64,000 nt of DNA from Pontederia crassipes. Its lineage: Eukaryota; Streptophyta; Magnoliopsida; Commelinales; Pontederiaceae. The translations under genes were made by a program, and so were the position numbers. Location: the NCBI GenBank assembly GCA_030549335.1, contig CM060183.1, positions 32,868,768 through 32,932,767 of the forward strand, written 5' to 3'. Shown here piece after piece: positions 33,339 through 44,037 of this stretch (position 1 is the stretch's first letter; every line of letters starts with the position of its first letter). A model generated the notes under the pieces. It saw nothing but the letters and a program-made list of their open reading frames with translations. It searched no databases and had not been told where the DNA came from.

Positions 33339-35500
33339 CCCCCGCCACGTGGCGAAGACCAACCTGAAGACGCTACGCATTCTATGACTTTGACCATAAT
33401 ATTGATCATATCTCAGTCAAGAACTGAGATACGTCAGCAGAAGAAAAGAAATAAAGAAAAAGGATAACTTAAATATGCGGAAGTCCAAAAGTGACTATAT
33501 CATTGCTAAGAAATAAAATAAGTTCTACATCATGAATCTAAAATGCGGAAGGTAAATGAAAACTAATAAACACTCTAAAAGCCCTATGGTTCATGTGATG
33601 TCCTATCGTCAGAGCTTTATCACCACATGCCTACTCCACCACGTCACTGATCTGGTCCTGTGAAAATCAGACACAGGGAAGGAGGTCCTCCCGTAAGCTT
33701 TACAGTCTAGTGGAGAACCACATGATATACAATACATAACATGAATAAAATAATCAGAGATAAATAATAATTCTTAACTTGAACTTGAAAGGGTAACACG
33801 ACAGTATCATAGATCATAATAAGAATAAGAGGATATCATAAATCATGAGAATCAAATGATGCTTTGTAAACTTGAAATCATGCATACTTAGAAATCATAA
33901 TGATAACTTGACTTGACTTGAACATGCTTCTTGATCTTGGTTATTAATTAGCAATCAGGGTGATTTTAGGTGCATTTAATCCTTGGGGTACGCCGAGCAA
34001 ATGATACGGCCTTGTGCGGGTCAATGGGTGATCAAACCATGATCAAGGAAGCGACCCTTATCTTGATGCACTTGGCTTGGACTGGCAACCCATCGTTAAT
34101 CTTTCATCTGAACTTATTAATCACTTTTAGTAACTTGTCATTCTTTGTATCATGTGATGAATGTGATAAGATCGATATGGGGTAAATCAGGACAAAAAGT
34201 TCATGTTGGAATAATAAGGCAATCAATAATGTTCATATCAAAATTAAGGAAAGCTGGGGTGAAAAAATCAAGGTTGTTTTGTGGCCTGGCACGGCCGTGA
34301 CATCATATCGGCACGGCCGTGCCGATCTGGACGACGGGTACATAGGAGGTGGCATGAGTGTGCCATAAAAAGGGCACGAACGTGACAGGGGTGAGATCGG
34401 TCGACCGATTAAAGTCGATCGACCGATTATCCTACGTGCGGCTAAGCTAGTCATGGCACGGCCGTGCCGGAAGGGTGGCACGGCCATGACCGGTTGAGCG
34501 CTCGATCGATCGGCATCGGCCGACCTTTTACTTATGTTCCGTCGAGTGATGGCACGGGCGTGCACATGGCGTGGAACGACCGTAACCATAATGGCACGGG
34601 CGTGCCAGAGAGTGGCATGGCCGTGACGACGGCCGATTCTAGCCGCTAGGTTTTGTCATCGACACGGGTGCTGGCAGGGTGGCATGGCCGTGCCGGTAAT
34701 GGCACGGGCGTTCTAGGAGATGGCATGGCCGTGCCGGTAATGGCACGGGCGTTCTAGGAGATGGCATGGCCGTGACAGCGGCGGATTCCAGCCGCTTTCA
34801 ATCTGAAAATCACATGGATCTTTAACATACTTTCGCCCTACTCTAAATCCTACATCCTAGCAATCAATAACACAAAATAGAACAACCAGAAATCAACTAT
34901 GCATGCAAACAATCAACCAAACAAAGAATTCAAGAAATCAAACAATTAAAAAAATAATAATAACTTGAACCCTAGTCATATTCTTTTCTTGTCATAATGA
35001 TTATGGCATGAATTTGGATAATTCAGAGGTCATGCAATGTGATTTCGATTCACTCACCTGTAATCGCAATTAATCTCTTTTTTCGTTCGTCGGAAATTGA
35101 TTAATCAGCGCCCCTGTTTTCTTCTTCCTGTGCCTCGTTCTCTCCCGGCCGATCAGCGCCTACGATAATCCAACGAAAGTGCTGAAGGGCATGGCGTGTG
35201 GTGCAGGTGGTTGTAGCAGGGGAGGGAAGACGTGCTTGATCCTGGCGACTTGCTTCCTGGCCGAAACAGCATGCCCGAAGGATGTCAAAAGGGAGGCCTC
35301 TCGTGTGATTAGGGGGACATGGGTTAATCAAGAATTTTGTTTTTTTATCTAATCTTCATTTCCTAATTTGATTTAATCTCTATCTCCCTAATGCATCAAT
35401 TATAAAGATAAACTTAAGGTTTATCCCCATGATGACCGCTCCTAATCAAAATTTGATTTGATTTGATTTCTTTTTTTTTAACTTTCTGTCGGTTATTACA
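33339..35500 (-). repeat. 5' LTR of gypsy element 2 (inner end truncated)
   Basis: Aligns with 29071-31206 from CGAAGACCAACCTG to GGTTATTACA. The first bases expected at its inner end (TGTAACGCTCCC) are missing and the sequence passes directly into the unassigned segment. It differs from the other LTR by scattered substitutions, an extra 41-bp tandem copy at 34705-34786 and an insertion near 35420. Confidence 0.85.
34705..34786. repeat. 41-bp tandem duplication in the 5' LTR
   Basis: The unit GGTAATGGCACGGGCGTTCT followed by AGGAGATGGCATGGCCGTG occurs twice head to tail here and once in the partner LTR, so it arose after insertion or is a family variant. Confidence 0.7.
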
Positions 35501-35735
35501 TATTAGATTAGTTTCTAAAAAAGGGACCTCACTCCGCAGACTACTCTGCAACTCGATCATCTCCATAAACATACACTGCAAATAATAGTTCTCGATAACA
35601 CATTAACATGACAATTAAACTGAACATAAACTGTTGCATCGCAAATAGGACCCCATTCATTGATGACAAAACCTATGGTTCTCAGAGAATACCAGCCACA
35701 ATATATTCAATTGAATGGCCAATATATTCACCTAC

Positions 35736-35742
<7 letters not shown>

Positions 35743-35777
<35 letters not shown>
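35743..35777. repeat. (TA)n microsatellite in eEF2 intron 1
   Basis: A run of about 17 TA units within the original part of the intron. Confidence 0.85.
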
Positions 35778-35779
<2 letters not shown>

Positions 35780-36036
35780 TATTTTATTATGCATTTACAA
35801 TGATTATTTTATAAAAATGCGACTAAATTAGATGAGAAAAACAAGTCAGTTTACTTGTAATGAGCTAAGTATTAGATATAATTTTGAAAAAGAAAGCAAC
35901 TAAATGAATCAGAACAAAAAAAATGGAAGTTTTATATTTATCAAGGCATGCAAAAATAGTGAAAATAACAAAACAAACGATAGACGTATGACAATACCAA
36001 AATCTGTATAAAAGAAAAAAAGATAATAGCATATAC

Positions 36037-36132
36037 CGTGATCAACATGTGCAATGACAGACATGTTCCGAATGTTACGCTTCAAGTCCATAATCCTACG
36101 GAGCTCTTCTACTGTGAACTTCACCATCTTGT
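36037..36132 (-). pseudogene. eEF2 start exon
   Basis: Five leader bases and ATG at 36127, then [19 protein letters not shown] and VIAHVDHG. The donor is G|GTATAT at 36036. The intron position between HVDH-G and KST is the one used by plant eEF2 genes. The exon itself is undamaged. Confidence 0.88.
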
Positions 36133-36882
36133 CTGCTTTTGGAAAAATGCAGCAATATAACCAACGTAATCTGTGTGTGAAAAAATAATCAACAAATTAT
36201 GTAACCTGCAGTAGATGAAAAAGAAAATTCAACAAGAGTCATTCACACCACTAGGAACTCAGAGTTAATTACAATCACAAAAACGGAGGTATTTCATACA
36301 TAGTATAAAAACACCAAAAGAAAAAAAAAAGAAATAACGAATTATTTTCAGGATGAATGTAAAGATTACATAAGATTCATATGAGAGAACAATAATATTT
36401 GAATCATAATCAATTTCAGTATTTTGGTATTAACCTGTAGAATCCGTACAAAGGCATTAGAATATATGCGTACGGACGAAAGTTTCCAATCACCTCCATA
36501 TGCAGCAAAAGAAAAGAAAAAAAAAGAACGTCGTTTCAGAACATAATCAGTCTAACTTAAATGAAGAACAATCAGTAAGAACATAGCGAATGATAGGAAA
36601 AATTAACACAAATCAGAGGATAACTTAGCAACAGCATATCTAATACAACGACTGGCAGAGATATATCAGAAAGAACAACAATGAGCCTAAGTTGGTAACA
36701 TAGAAAAGTATCGCCCTGGAACGAGACAGATTAGGATGATCCAAAACAAAGCTTACACCTTAACAATCTAGAAACACAACAAGCCTGAACTATATTCGTA
36801 GAAGTCACAAACACAATTTCAACCTCAAACTAATCAAGGGAGAGGAATAATAGAAGAAGAAGAAGCCGCTAGGGTTTATTAC
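36133..36882 (-). other. eEF2 5' UTR intron
   Basis: Donor CAG|GTAATAAACCCTAGC at 36882 and acceptor AAAAGCAG at 36133. The leader intron begins with a telo-box (AAACCCTA, about 36870-36877), an element common near the start of plant translation-machinery genes. Confidence 0.65.
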
Positions 36883-36966
36883 CTGCAGACGATTTTTGCA
36901 GCACCGCCGCGAACGTTACCCACGAAAACCCTGGTGGTAGTAAATTACGGATATTTACGTATATAA
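36883..36966 (-). promoter_or_regulatory. eEF2 leader exon and TATA-like box
   Basis: A leader exon of about 50 bases ends CTGCAG at 36883. A TATATA motif lies at about 36960-36966 on the minus strand, giving a transcription start near 36932. The promoter core thus survives although the gene body is destroyed, so a short transcript could still be made. Confidence 0.5.
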
Positions 36967-37132
36967 AGAGAAAGAGAAAAAAAGATTAAAACACTGGGGG
37001 GCAAATTAAGGCAATCAATCCAGTGTCCCATCCAAATGAAATGATATGGTCAGTAAAGATTTCAACTGCGACAAAACATTGATAAAGCTCTTGACCAGAG
37101 TGATTCTGATCCTTTTCATTAAAACCCACTTC

Positions 37133-37450
37133 TTCTTTTTTTTTAAGAAAATAACTTCAATACTGAGAAGGGTTCTCCTCCCAAAAATTGTCGTTGAAAG
37201 ATGTGCGACCGAAATTAGCAAGAAAATCTACCAGTAGATTATTGTTGCGCGGACAATGGGTTACATTCGAAGGCGCAAGATGGGTGAGCATGCCCCAAGT
37301 ATTAGTAAGAACGCTCTAGGATTGTCGATTTACGATCTTCATGATAAAGTTTGAATATATTTGAATTCTAATGAATCAATCCCAGAAGAAGAGCACGAGC
37401 CTCTGTCTCAAGCGCATAGTAACAAGAAAAGACCACTATCAGAGTCAAGA
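37133..37450 (-). mobile_element. LINE 3' end (RNase H fragment)
   Basis: On the minus strand HCPRNNNLLVDFLANFGR then NDNFWEENPSQY-stop matches the end of the RNase H domain seen in the LINE at 16.6 kb (CPRNYNVTSDFLALFYR...). Upstream, LETEARALLLG is the RNase H Glu motif. The part between has frameshifts. An A-rich stretch after the stop (37133-37146) is the likely tail. It lies just upstream of the eEF2 promoter. Confidence 0.7.
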
Positions 37451-38148
37451 ATAATGAAAACCACTTCAATTGAATTTACATTTCATATGCATTTACAGGA
37501 ATACTTCCAGGGATTCTAATAATAAATTGGGTAGGTCTCAGGTCACTGTAACCTGTTCGACGAAAGGGCTTAATTAGGGAAATGCCAATGTCCTTTATTA
37601 CCTACAAATGCTAAGAAGGGAAACAAAAATGCTTGAAAGAGGCCCATGGACTCGTTTCGTAAACAAATGAACCATTTGTGGCCTTTTGGGCTCTCAAGAT
37701 TTCCGGTTTATCTTTTCATTTGAATTGTGGACTGTGTGGATTGTGGAAGGTGACTGAATATTTTTTGGGCATAAAATAATTAGAGAAAATATCTACACGA
37801 ATTATGAACCCTCACTGTGTATTTTATTTATATAGAAGTTAATTATTTTATATAGTTAGAAAATAAATGCGCACATGATAGACGTGTCATTGTATCACTC
37901 TTATTAGGCTTTTTTAATTACCAATATTTTTTTTAACAGTCAAACATAGGAAAATCAATATGTTTTCTGAACTTTTCTTCGTAAATATGGAAGAGACCAA
38001 TTAAGATTGAACAAGGGCTCCCCACCAATATATCTGCATTTTACTTGTGAGAAGGTTTGCACATACATATTATTTTGTGTTTCCCCAATTATTAGATAAA
38101 TAAACATTTCGAAAGCAACATATGTAGGATAGAAATGCAATGTCTTCT
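37451..38148. other. AT-rich spacer
   Basis: I see nothing assignable here. There are no long open frames, only short low-complexity tracts. Confidence 0.5.
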
Positions 38149-38719
38149 GTAACGCATCTAACTTTAAAGGAAGGAAATAAAAAAAAGGAATACGAACAAG
38201 CGGCAACGGCCGACCACGGGAGGAAATGCCTCTTCTGATCGCGCCTTGTAGCCAGCCGGCCGATACCATAAAAGGGGACGTGAGGAGATCCTCGCGCCCC
38301 CTTGGACTCCCAACCGCCGCTCCTCCCCTCTCCTTCCTTGTTTCCGCCGACGGACGAACCACCAACGAGCAGAACAGAGGCAACGCACTAGGCGATCCGA
38401 CGCTCGTCCACACGCCCATCGACACACGGCGAATTCCTTCAACGCTCACGAGGACTCGGCGCACCTCCCTCACCGATCATAGATGACCGAGACGACCGAC
38501 GATCGGCGAACGATCCGCAGATCATCGGCGAATTTCGAACGTCAAGGTACCTTGGCGTTTTAAATTCCTAGATGAAGAAATAACGATTTATAGATGCGTA
38601 AGGATAGTTCATTATGACCCTATGACTCTTAGCTTCATTTCCCGTATTGTGATCGTCGTAATTTGATGGCCGGAAGGCCGTCGAAAACGAGGAAGAAGTT
38701 CGGCGGTCTTGTTTTATCG

Positions 38720-39140
38720 CAGGGATCGGTCGACCGATTTTATGAACGGTCGACCAATCCTGCAAAGAACACACACCGTTCTCTATCGATCGGTCTCACC
38801 AGGACGGTCGACCGATCCATTTGTCACTCGACAGATCCAATTTCATGATCGATTGACCGACCTTCCGAACAGTTAGCTGGTCTGTCGCACGGTGCGTGTC
38901 CTCGTGATTTTACGATCGGTCGACTGGCCACCAGAACGGTCGACCGATCAAAGGATCCCTAGAGTAATCAGTCGATCGGCCCTCTACGCACGGTCGACCG
39001 ATCCAACAGACACCCGACAGAGAAGGAGGTCGGGTCGGTCGACCGATTTTATAAAACGGTTGACCGGTCCACCAGGAGCGGTCGACCGGTTCAAGTCAAC
39101 CGATTCGATTCGACCAAACCAAGAGGAACGATCGATCGGT
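38720..39140. repeat. Array of GGTCGACCGATC motifs
   Basis: The palindromic core GGTCGACC, usually as CGGTCGACCGATC or with one change, recurs about eight to ten times at irregular 25-50 bp spacing. The same motif occurs in both LTRs of gypsy element 2. Confidence 0.75.
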
Positions 39141-39489
39141 TCGATTATTTAGCCAGTTCAACTCGCCTGGTTCAGTCCAACTCGCCCGTACGACCTAACT
39201 GGTTCAACCAATTCAAATCCGTAAAGAGATATTGAAACATTCATGAATTATGAGTACTGATATGATCCGAGTTGAACTCTGACCCGATCTGAGTCAGGCT
39301 CTTGAGCCTTAATCGGAGATCCGATCCAGTTTCACCGATGACTCGAGTCTTATTGTAAAGACATTAGTGTCCATTTGGATCCTGATTCATAGACTTCATG
39401 ATAAACAAAGATAAGTAAAGCAAAGATAAAGCCATGGAATTGCTATGTGTCACCCCATTGTACGGAACAAAGATCATAGTATGGTATAA

Positions 39490-39760
39490 AGAGAAACATG
39501 TAGTTAGCTGAGGAGACAGCGTACCTACTAGTTTTCAATGACCACTATTCCTAATACTACAGGTCCTCTCCCACCTGTGTCTCGAAGAAGGGTGATGCAT
39601 TGACCACACTCCTTCCCCTAGAGAACATAGTATTGAGCCAGAGGGACAGGTAACTAACTGAGGAGACAGTGAACCTACAAGTTCTTAAATGACTACTGTC
39701 CTTGGGGTGTAGGCCCTCTCCCACCTACATTCCGAATTGGGTGATGCATTGTCATGTCCG
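39490..39760. repeat. Two-copy tandem repeat, about 150-bp unit
   Basis: AGCTGAGGAGACAG / AACTGAGGAGACAG, followed by GAACCTAC or GTACCTAC, a CTACTGTCC/CTATTCC block, CCTCTCCCACCT and GGGTGATGCATTG, occurs from 39500 and again from 39655. The copies are diverged. Confidence 0.65.
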
Positions 39761-40426
39761 ATTCCCTTTATGAGCTTACTAGCTTTACAGATTCAGAGAG
39801 GCACCTTTAGCATCCCAATTTAATAAAGTCGAGCTCGCATAGGACAACTAACTGTAAGGACATTATAGTAACGTAAAAGACGTAGTACAACTTACAAAAA
39901 AGCAATGTAAAGCAAAGTATTGTAATGAAAAGCATAGAGCATAGTATGATAAAGTATGGAATATAATATGGTACAGACAATGCAGAGTACTGTAAAGACA
40001 AGGTATAATCATAGTAAAGAACATAGTACAGATAGTGCTATAGTTAAAGTATTATATATGACCCATCATAGTCAATGCATAGAAGCCGAAGTATATCATT
40101 GTCATCACTTAAACATTTATATATGATTATTATTGATCCTTATTTCATCGTCTATTTTGCTATTGTACTGGGCTTTTTGCTTACGTGTATTCGATTCTTC
40201 TACATTGAGATTTTGCAGGTAAGAACCCTAACTGATGAGGTGATGAAGAGCACAGAGATTAGAGAGCGCTGCACATGACATAAATTATTGTCACAAGCTC
40301 TTAAAATTGCATTACGTTTTAGCATGTTCTCTTCTATTAAAAGACATCATATTTTTCCGCATATCAAATATTTCTTTCTGTCGAATTTGCGCATTAATTA
40401 AAGTTGTGGTCTATTTTGTTCCCAAC

Positions 40427-40476
40427 TACATGAATTAAAGTTGTGGTCTATTTTGTTCCCAACTACATGAATTAAC
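40427..40476. repeat. Perfect tandem duplication, 38-bp unit
   Basis: Two consecutive copies of a unit starting ATTAAAGTTGTGGTCTATTT and ending CCCAACTACATGA (from about 40397). They are identical, hence recent. Confidence 0.75.
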
Positions 40477-40639
40477 TGTGTCTCTTGACATTCCACCTTT
40501 TGAACTTTCGCATTAATAAGATACATATATATATATATATATATTTAAAGTCAGACGAAAATATTTGTGATTTTTGTAAAACTTCTTTCAACTCGACCCA
40601 ATTTAAAGACTAAACTTTGTTTCCGATTTTAAATTGAAA

Positions 40640-41010
40640 AAATGTATAGGTAAAGCATTTCACGTGGAACAAATGTAAAACATTAATTTTACTTATTAAA
40701 TTAGTAAAATAATTATACATTATTTTAAAATATATATTAAATAATAACAGTGATTAAAATCAAGATAATTGAATTATCTAATTATTGTGATCAGATCGAC
40801 AAATATGATTGATTCAATTATTGTAATTTATTCAACATTAGATGATATACTTTTATTATCAAATTATTCAAATAAATATATATTATTGCATGTAAAAATA
40901 TAATTAATTTAGTTATGAATTAAAAATTCAAAATTAATTAAAAAATAAAAAATAAAACATTCAGATGTACAGAATTATAATAAGGGTGTTCTACCCAGTC
41001 ATTAACCTCT
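40640..41010. repeat. Dispersed AT-rich repeat, copy 1
   Basis: Shares an ordered series of words with 57870-58255: AAAATGTATA, TTATTAGATTAGTAAAATAA-like, GATTAA...ATCAAGAT, TTTTATTATCAAATTA, ATATAATTAATTTA, and a closing TCTA..CAGTCATTA. The copies are in the same orientation. No coding sequence or terminal structure could be seen. Confidence 0.55.
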
Positions 41011-41097
41011 TTTAAATTAATCTCGCTCAATTTTTATCCGGAACGTCCAGGACCAACATCTAGTCAAGATTCACTGCGCTGCAACATGCATGTTGCA

Positions 41098-41159
41098 TGC
41101 AATGGGGAGCATAATTTTCCACCACCTTCTGTATTATTTCCACCACCTTCTGTATTATT

Positions 41160-41217
<58 letters not shown>

Positions 41218-41255
41218 AATAATACAGAAGGTGGTGGAAAATTATGCTCCCTTAT
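41098..41255. repeat. Long inverted repeat around a (TA)n core
   Basis: The left arm GGGAGCATAATTTTCCACC...TTCTGTATTATTTGCTTTA is mirrored on the right by TAAAGCAAATAATACAGAAG and GTGGTGGAAAATTATGCTCCC. About 48 bp of arm flank about 45 bp of TA repeats. The left arm also carries a 20-bp tandem copy of CCACCACCTTCTGTATTATT. It can fold into a long hairpin and may be a foldback transposon or an expanded palindrome. Confidence 0.85.
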
Positions 41256-41384
41256 ATAGCGTATGAAAACGGCATAATTATGCTGCGCTGCGGTGGGTGG
41301 TTTACATCAGTGGCTTCGAAGAAAATATTATGAAAGATTCTTACCGACACAAGCGCACTTTACATCTCATAGATCCTGTGTGGA

Positions 41385-41565
41385 TATTGGATTGGATCCA
41401 ACGCCGCATAATATTACAACGCAGTTCAATGCAAAAAAGTCAAAGGAGAGAGAGAGAGAGAGAGAGAGAGATTCGGTGTGGATATTGGATCCAATGCTAC
41501 ATGATATTGTAATGCTGTTCAAAATGCAACGGAGTCAAAGGAGAGAGAGAGAACATATGGATTTA
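41385..41565. repeat. Tandem repeat with (GA)n spacer, unit about 105 bp
   Basis: GTGTGGATATTGGAT...CCAA, then CATAATATT/CATGATATT, then GTCAAAGGAGAGAGAG occurs twice, joined by a (GA)n run at 41447-41472. Confidence 0.7.
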
Positions 41566-41599
41566 TTTGGATAAATACATTAAGGTAGACATACTTAAC

Positions 41600-44030
41600 G
41601 AACACAGCAAAAAAAAGTACATATAACAATAATGGTATTGTTATAGTGAATAGCGCGTCTAGATCAATGTACACATTTAATAATATTATGTACTTCTAAA
41701 TTAATTGTATTTAACTTAAAAGTAAATAATCTTATTATATTAATATTTATCTTATTATATTAATTATATTAATATTAAAGGTAAATTAATATATTTTTTC
41801 AAATAAAAGCCACGACAAAGGAAAAAAAACATAATTGTGGATGGAATAGAATCATTCTTCACCGCTTGTAATATAATAGTCTGTAATTCCAGTCCTGCAG
41901 CAACTCAGGCCCCTCCTAACATGCCCAAGAATCTGATATATTCTTTCATGGTAAAATATTTATATTCTTCTCAATTAATTAGTTGCAGCAGTCTTAATAA
42001 TTTAAAATTTATTGCAACACGGAGGGATTTAACATAATTAAAGTGGGATTTGGCAATAATGACAAAAGACATTTATAGTTTAATCAGTGCATGGCAAGAT
42101 CTCCCAGCAATTTTAAGTCTTTAATTAATACGAGTTCTCTCTCTTTCAGACCCACTGAAGCTGGTCAGTGCTCAGTAGAATCTTTTAAACCAGTCAGCCG
42201 GCAGCCAAAAAAAAATTATGAGCTACTGATTTAACAAAAGCTTGTGCATGTCATAATAAAACTTGTGATCCGGACCATGTCAGTGCATCAATTATCAAAT
42301 TATACTAATTATCACTACACGTTATTTTTTCAAACGAGATTAAAGCTCAAAGTCGAAATATGGCTAATAACTCTTGAAATATTTCAAATATAATAATAAT
42401 AAAAGGAATGGTGTCGTTCTAAATAATTAAGAGGGGCCCAAATTTAATTTCCCTATTTTCAGCACCAAGACATCCAACCCCGAGTCATTTATTTCGGTCA
42501 ACAGGTTGTACCTAATTAGCAATATTCATGAGATTGCATCCTTATCCCCCCTACTTTACATTTTCTTTATATACACAAGAGTTCAAATCCAAGATCTCCA
42601 ACTCTACCAGCATGTGCCTTGCAATATAAACACAGACACAGAGACAGAGGAAGGAGGGAGGGAGGGAGGGGGAGAGAGAGAGTGTTGGGAAGTACCAAAG
42701 AAATATTGTCTTCAGGGAACACAAAGATCTTGAGGCAGTAGGATTATGTCCGAGAAAGGATGATACAACGTAAAATGTACGCAAATTATGCATTCCTTCT
42801 CCTTCCTTCCGTGCTTGGCCAGAACTCTTCTACTTTGCGGCTTGGCGTGACCAATATGCGAAAGAGAGAGACCTCCCTCCTTCCCTCCCCTTTCCATTTG
42901 TTTTGCCCCAAACCACACAAATTTTTAGTTTATATCAGAAAGCTGCGCTGCGGGTGTGAATATTCTCACAAAGCTGCGCTGCGATCCCTTTTTCCCTCAC
43001 AGTCTTTACGTCCATCCATCAAATCCCTCTCAAGTTTTAGTAGTACAAAAGAGTTGAAACAGAAATGACAAGTAATAGAATTACAGTGCATGCTAATCAT
43101 TGGTCTAAGATCGAACTCATAATTAGAATTGAACTTTCACTTAATTAATAAAAAACAAACCATTACAATAGTTTATTGTTTTGAGGAGGAAGCATAGAAC
43201 AGCTCGGGATTATGGAAATAATCAGTCGTGTGGCAAACTTCTTTTCATTGAAGTAACAGGGACAGAAGACAGACAAAAGAAAAAGAGATCATGATAGACC
43301 AATGGAAGATTTAGCCGGGATCCAAGTGTGAGATTTGGGACCATTGAAAGATTTCCTTTTTGTTGTTTTTTTTTTTTGGGACCAACACGCGTGGATCTAC
43401 GTGGAGGATCATCATCATATATATATATTTGTAGCTGGGAGCAGAAAGTTGTTCCTGTGTGTTTTTTGTGTGTGGAATAGTTTGAGGTGATGACCCAGTT
43501 TAAAGATGCAATCATGGAAGCCCCACCACATGATTAAGTCTTGGAGTCGCACTGTTTCACATTTCGCAATCATTGAAAACTCACTAACTTCTGCTGCATT
43601 TCTAAATCATTGAGCAGCTCACAGGAAGCCAATTTGATGTAAAGAAGTCCAGATTTTAACATGCAATAAAGTTACTCAATGTTGACATATTCCACATCTG
43701 GAGGTTCTTGCAGTAGGGCATCATCTTATTCTGGAATATGCGAAAAAGGAGCTTTGAAGCGTAGGAGGCATGTTCCAGTGACCAATTATATGAATAAAAA
43801 TGTGGAAAGGTTTTCACATTCACTTGTCATTTACATAGATAATTGACTAGTCTGCTGCTAATATGTAGTCTCATCAAAGTAGAGATGCTGATCTCTACAT
43901 TTTAACCCCCTAAAATAAGGGGGAAATTAAAGGGAATGGAAGCCAATGTGCAACACCATTGGAAAATTTACAATTCCAGTAACACAAAGAAGTGAAACTG
44001 CAAGCTGCAGATCCTAGTGCATTCGGCTTA
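41600..44030. other. Intergenic region 3' of the Aux/IAA gene
   Basis: AT-rich, with a (GGGA)n/(GA)n microsatellite (about 42648-42682) and short Ser/Leu-rich open frames with no recognisable family. The part near 43900-44037 is likely the 3' UTR and terminator of the Aux/IAA gene. I see no other gene. Confidence 0.5.
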
Positions 44031-44037
44031 GTTAAAT

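Larger units (their letters stand above)
29071..35500 (-). mobile_element. Ty3/gypsy LTR retrotransposon 2 in eEF2 intron 1, internally deleted
   Basis: Two long LTRs (29071-31206 and about 33339-35500) in the same orientation bracket a short internal region. The plus-strand ends are TGTAACGCTC and GGTTATTACA, and TATTA flanks both sides (29066-29070 and 35501-35505), a perfect 5-bp duplication. The element reads right to left. Only the end of pol (integrase tail and chromodomain, 31256-31927) remains, so it is dead. It sits 22 bp upstream of the intron 1 acceptor (element and gene are on the same strand). Confidence 0.9.
17356..36932 (-). pseudogene. Translation elongation factor 2 (eEF2) pseudogene, split by nested transposons
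   Basis: eEF2 is the cytosolic GTPase that translocates the ribosome; the intact family has about 843 residues. The order on the minus strand is as follows. A 5' UTR exon is followed by a start exon at 36037-36132 (ATG at 36127, [13 protein letters not shown]...HVDHG). Intron 1 (29049-36036) is inflated by a retroelement. The main exon starts at 29048 (GKSTLTYS, completing the P-loop). EF2 sequence runs to about 27150, with a solo LTR inside. A gypsy element replaces the next part. [11 protein letters not shown]...IPTARR (18192-18369) comes next, then a MITE, and finally the C-terminus from VIYAAQL to the stop at 17356. Lesions include a one-base loss at IDSPG (reads IDSLGMLI, about 28823), frameshifts near 28460 and after LWG (about 28410), a Trp-to-stop TGA near 28375, a deletion of about 165 codons, and loss of two residues in LHADAIHRG. 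It cannot make eEF2. Codon-level similarity is still high, so decay is fairly recent. Confidence 0.92.
38149..40410 (+). mobile_element. Probable gypsy LTR remnant, plus orientation
   Basis: The order of parts resembles the LTRs at 29-35 kb read on their element strand. A GC-rich leader-like part (38190-38540) ends in a splice-donor-like AAGGTACCTT. An array of GGTCGACCGATC motifs follows (38720-39140), then a 3' part with CTCTCCCACCT blocks and TTCCGCATAT (about 40357). The matching internal region and second LTR are absent, so it would be a solo or truncated LTR. No target duplication was found and the borders are approximate. Confidence 0.45.

Noticed and set aside
38720-39140. CRISPR-like spaced repeats
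   Set aside because: The repeats are short, variable, irregularly spaced palindromes in a plant genome and recur in LTRs. They are not a CRISPR array.
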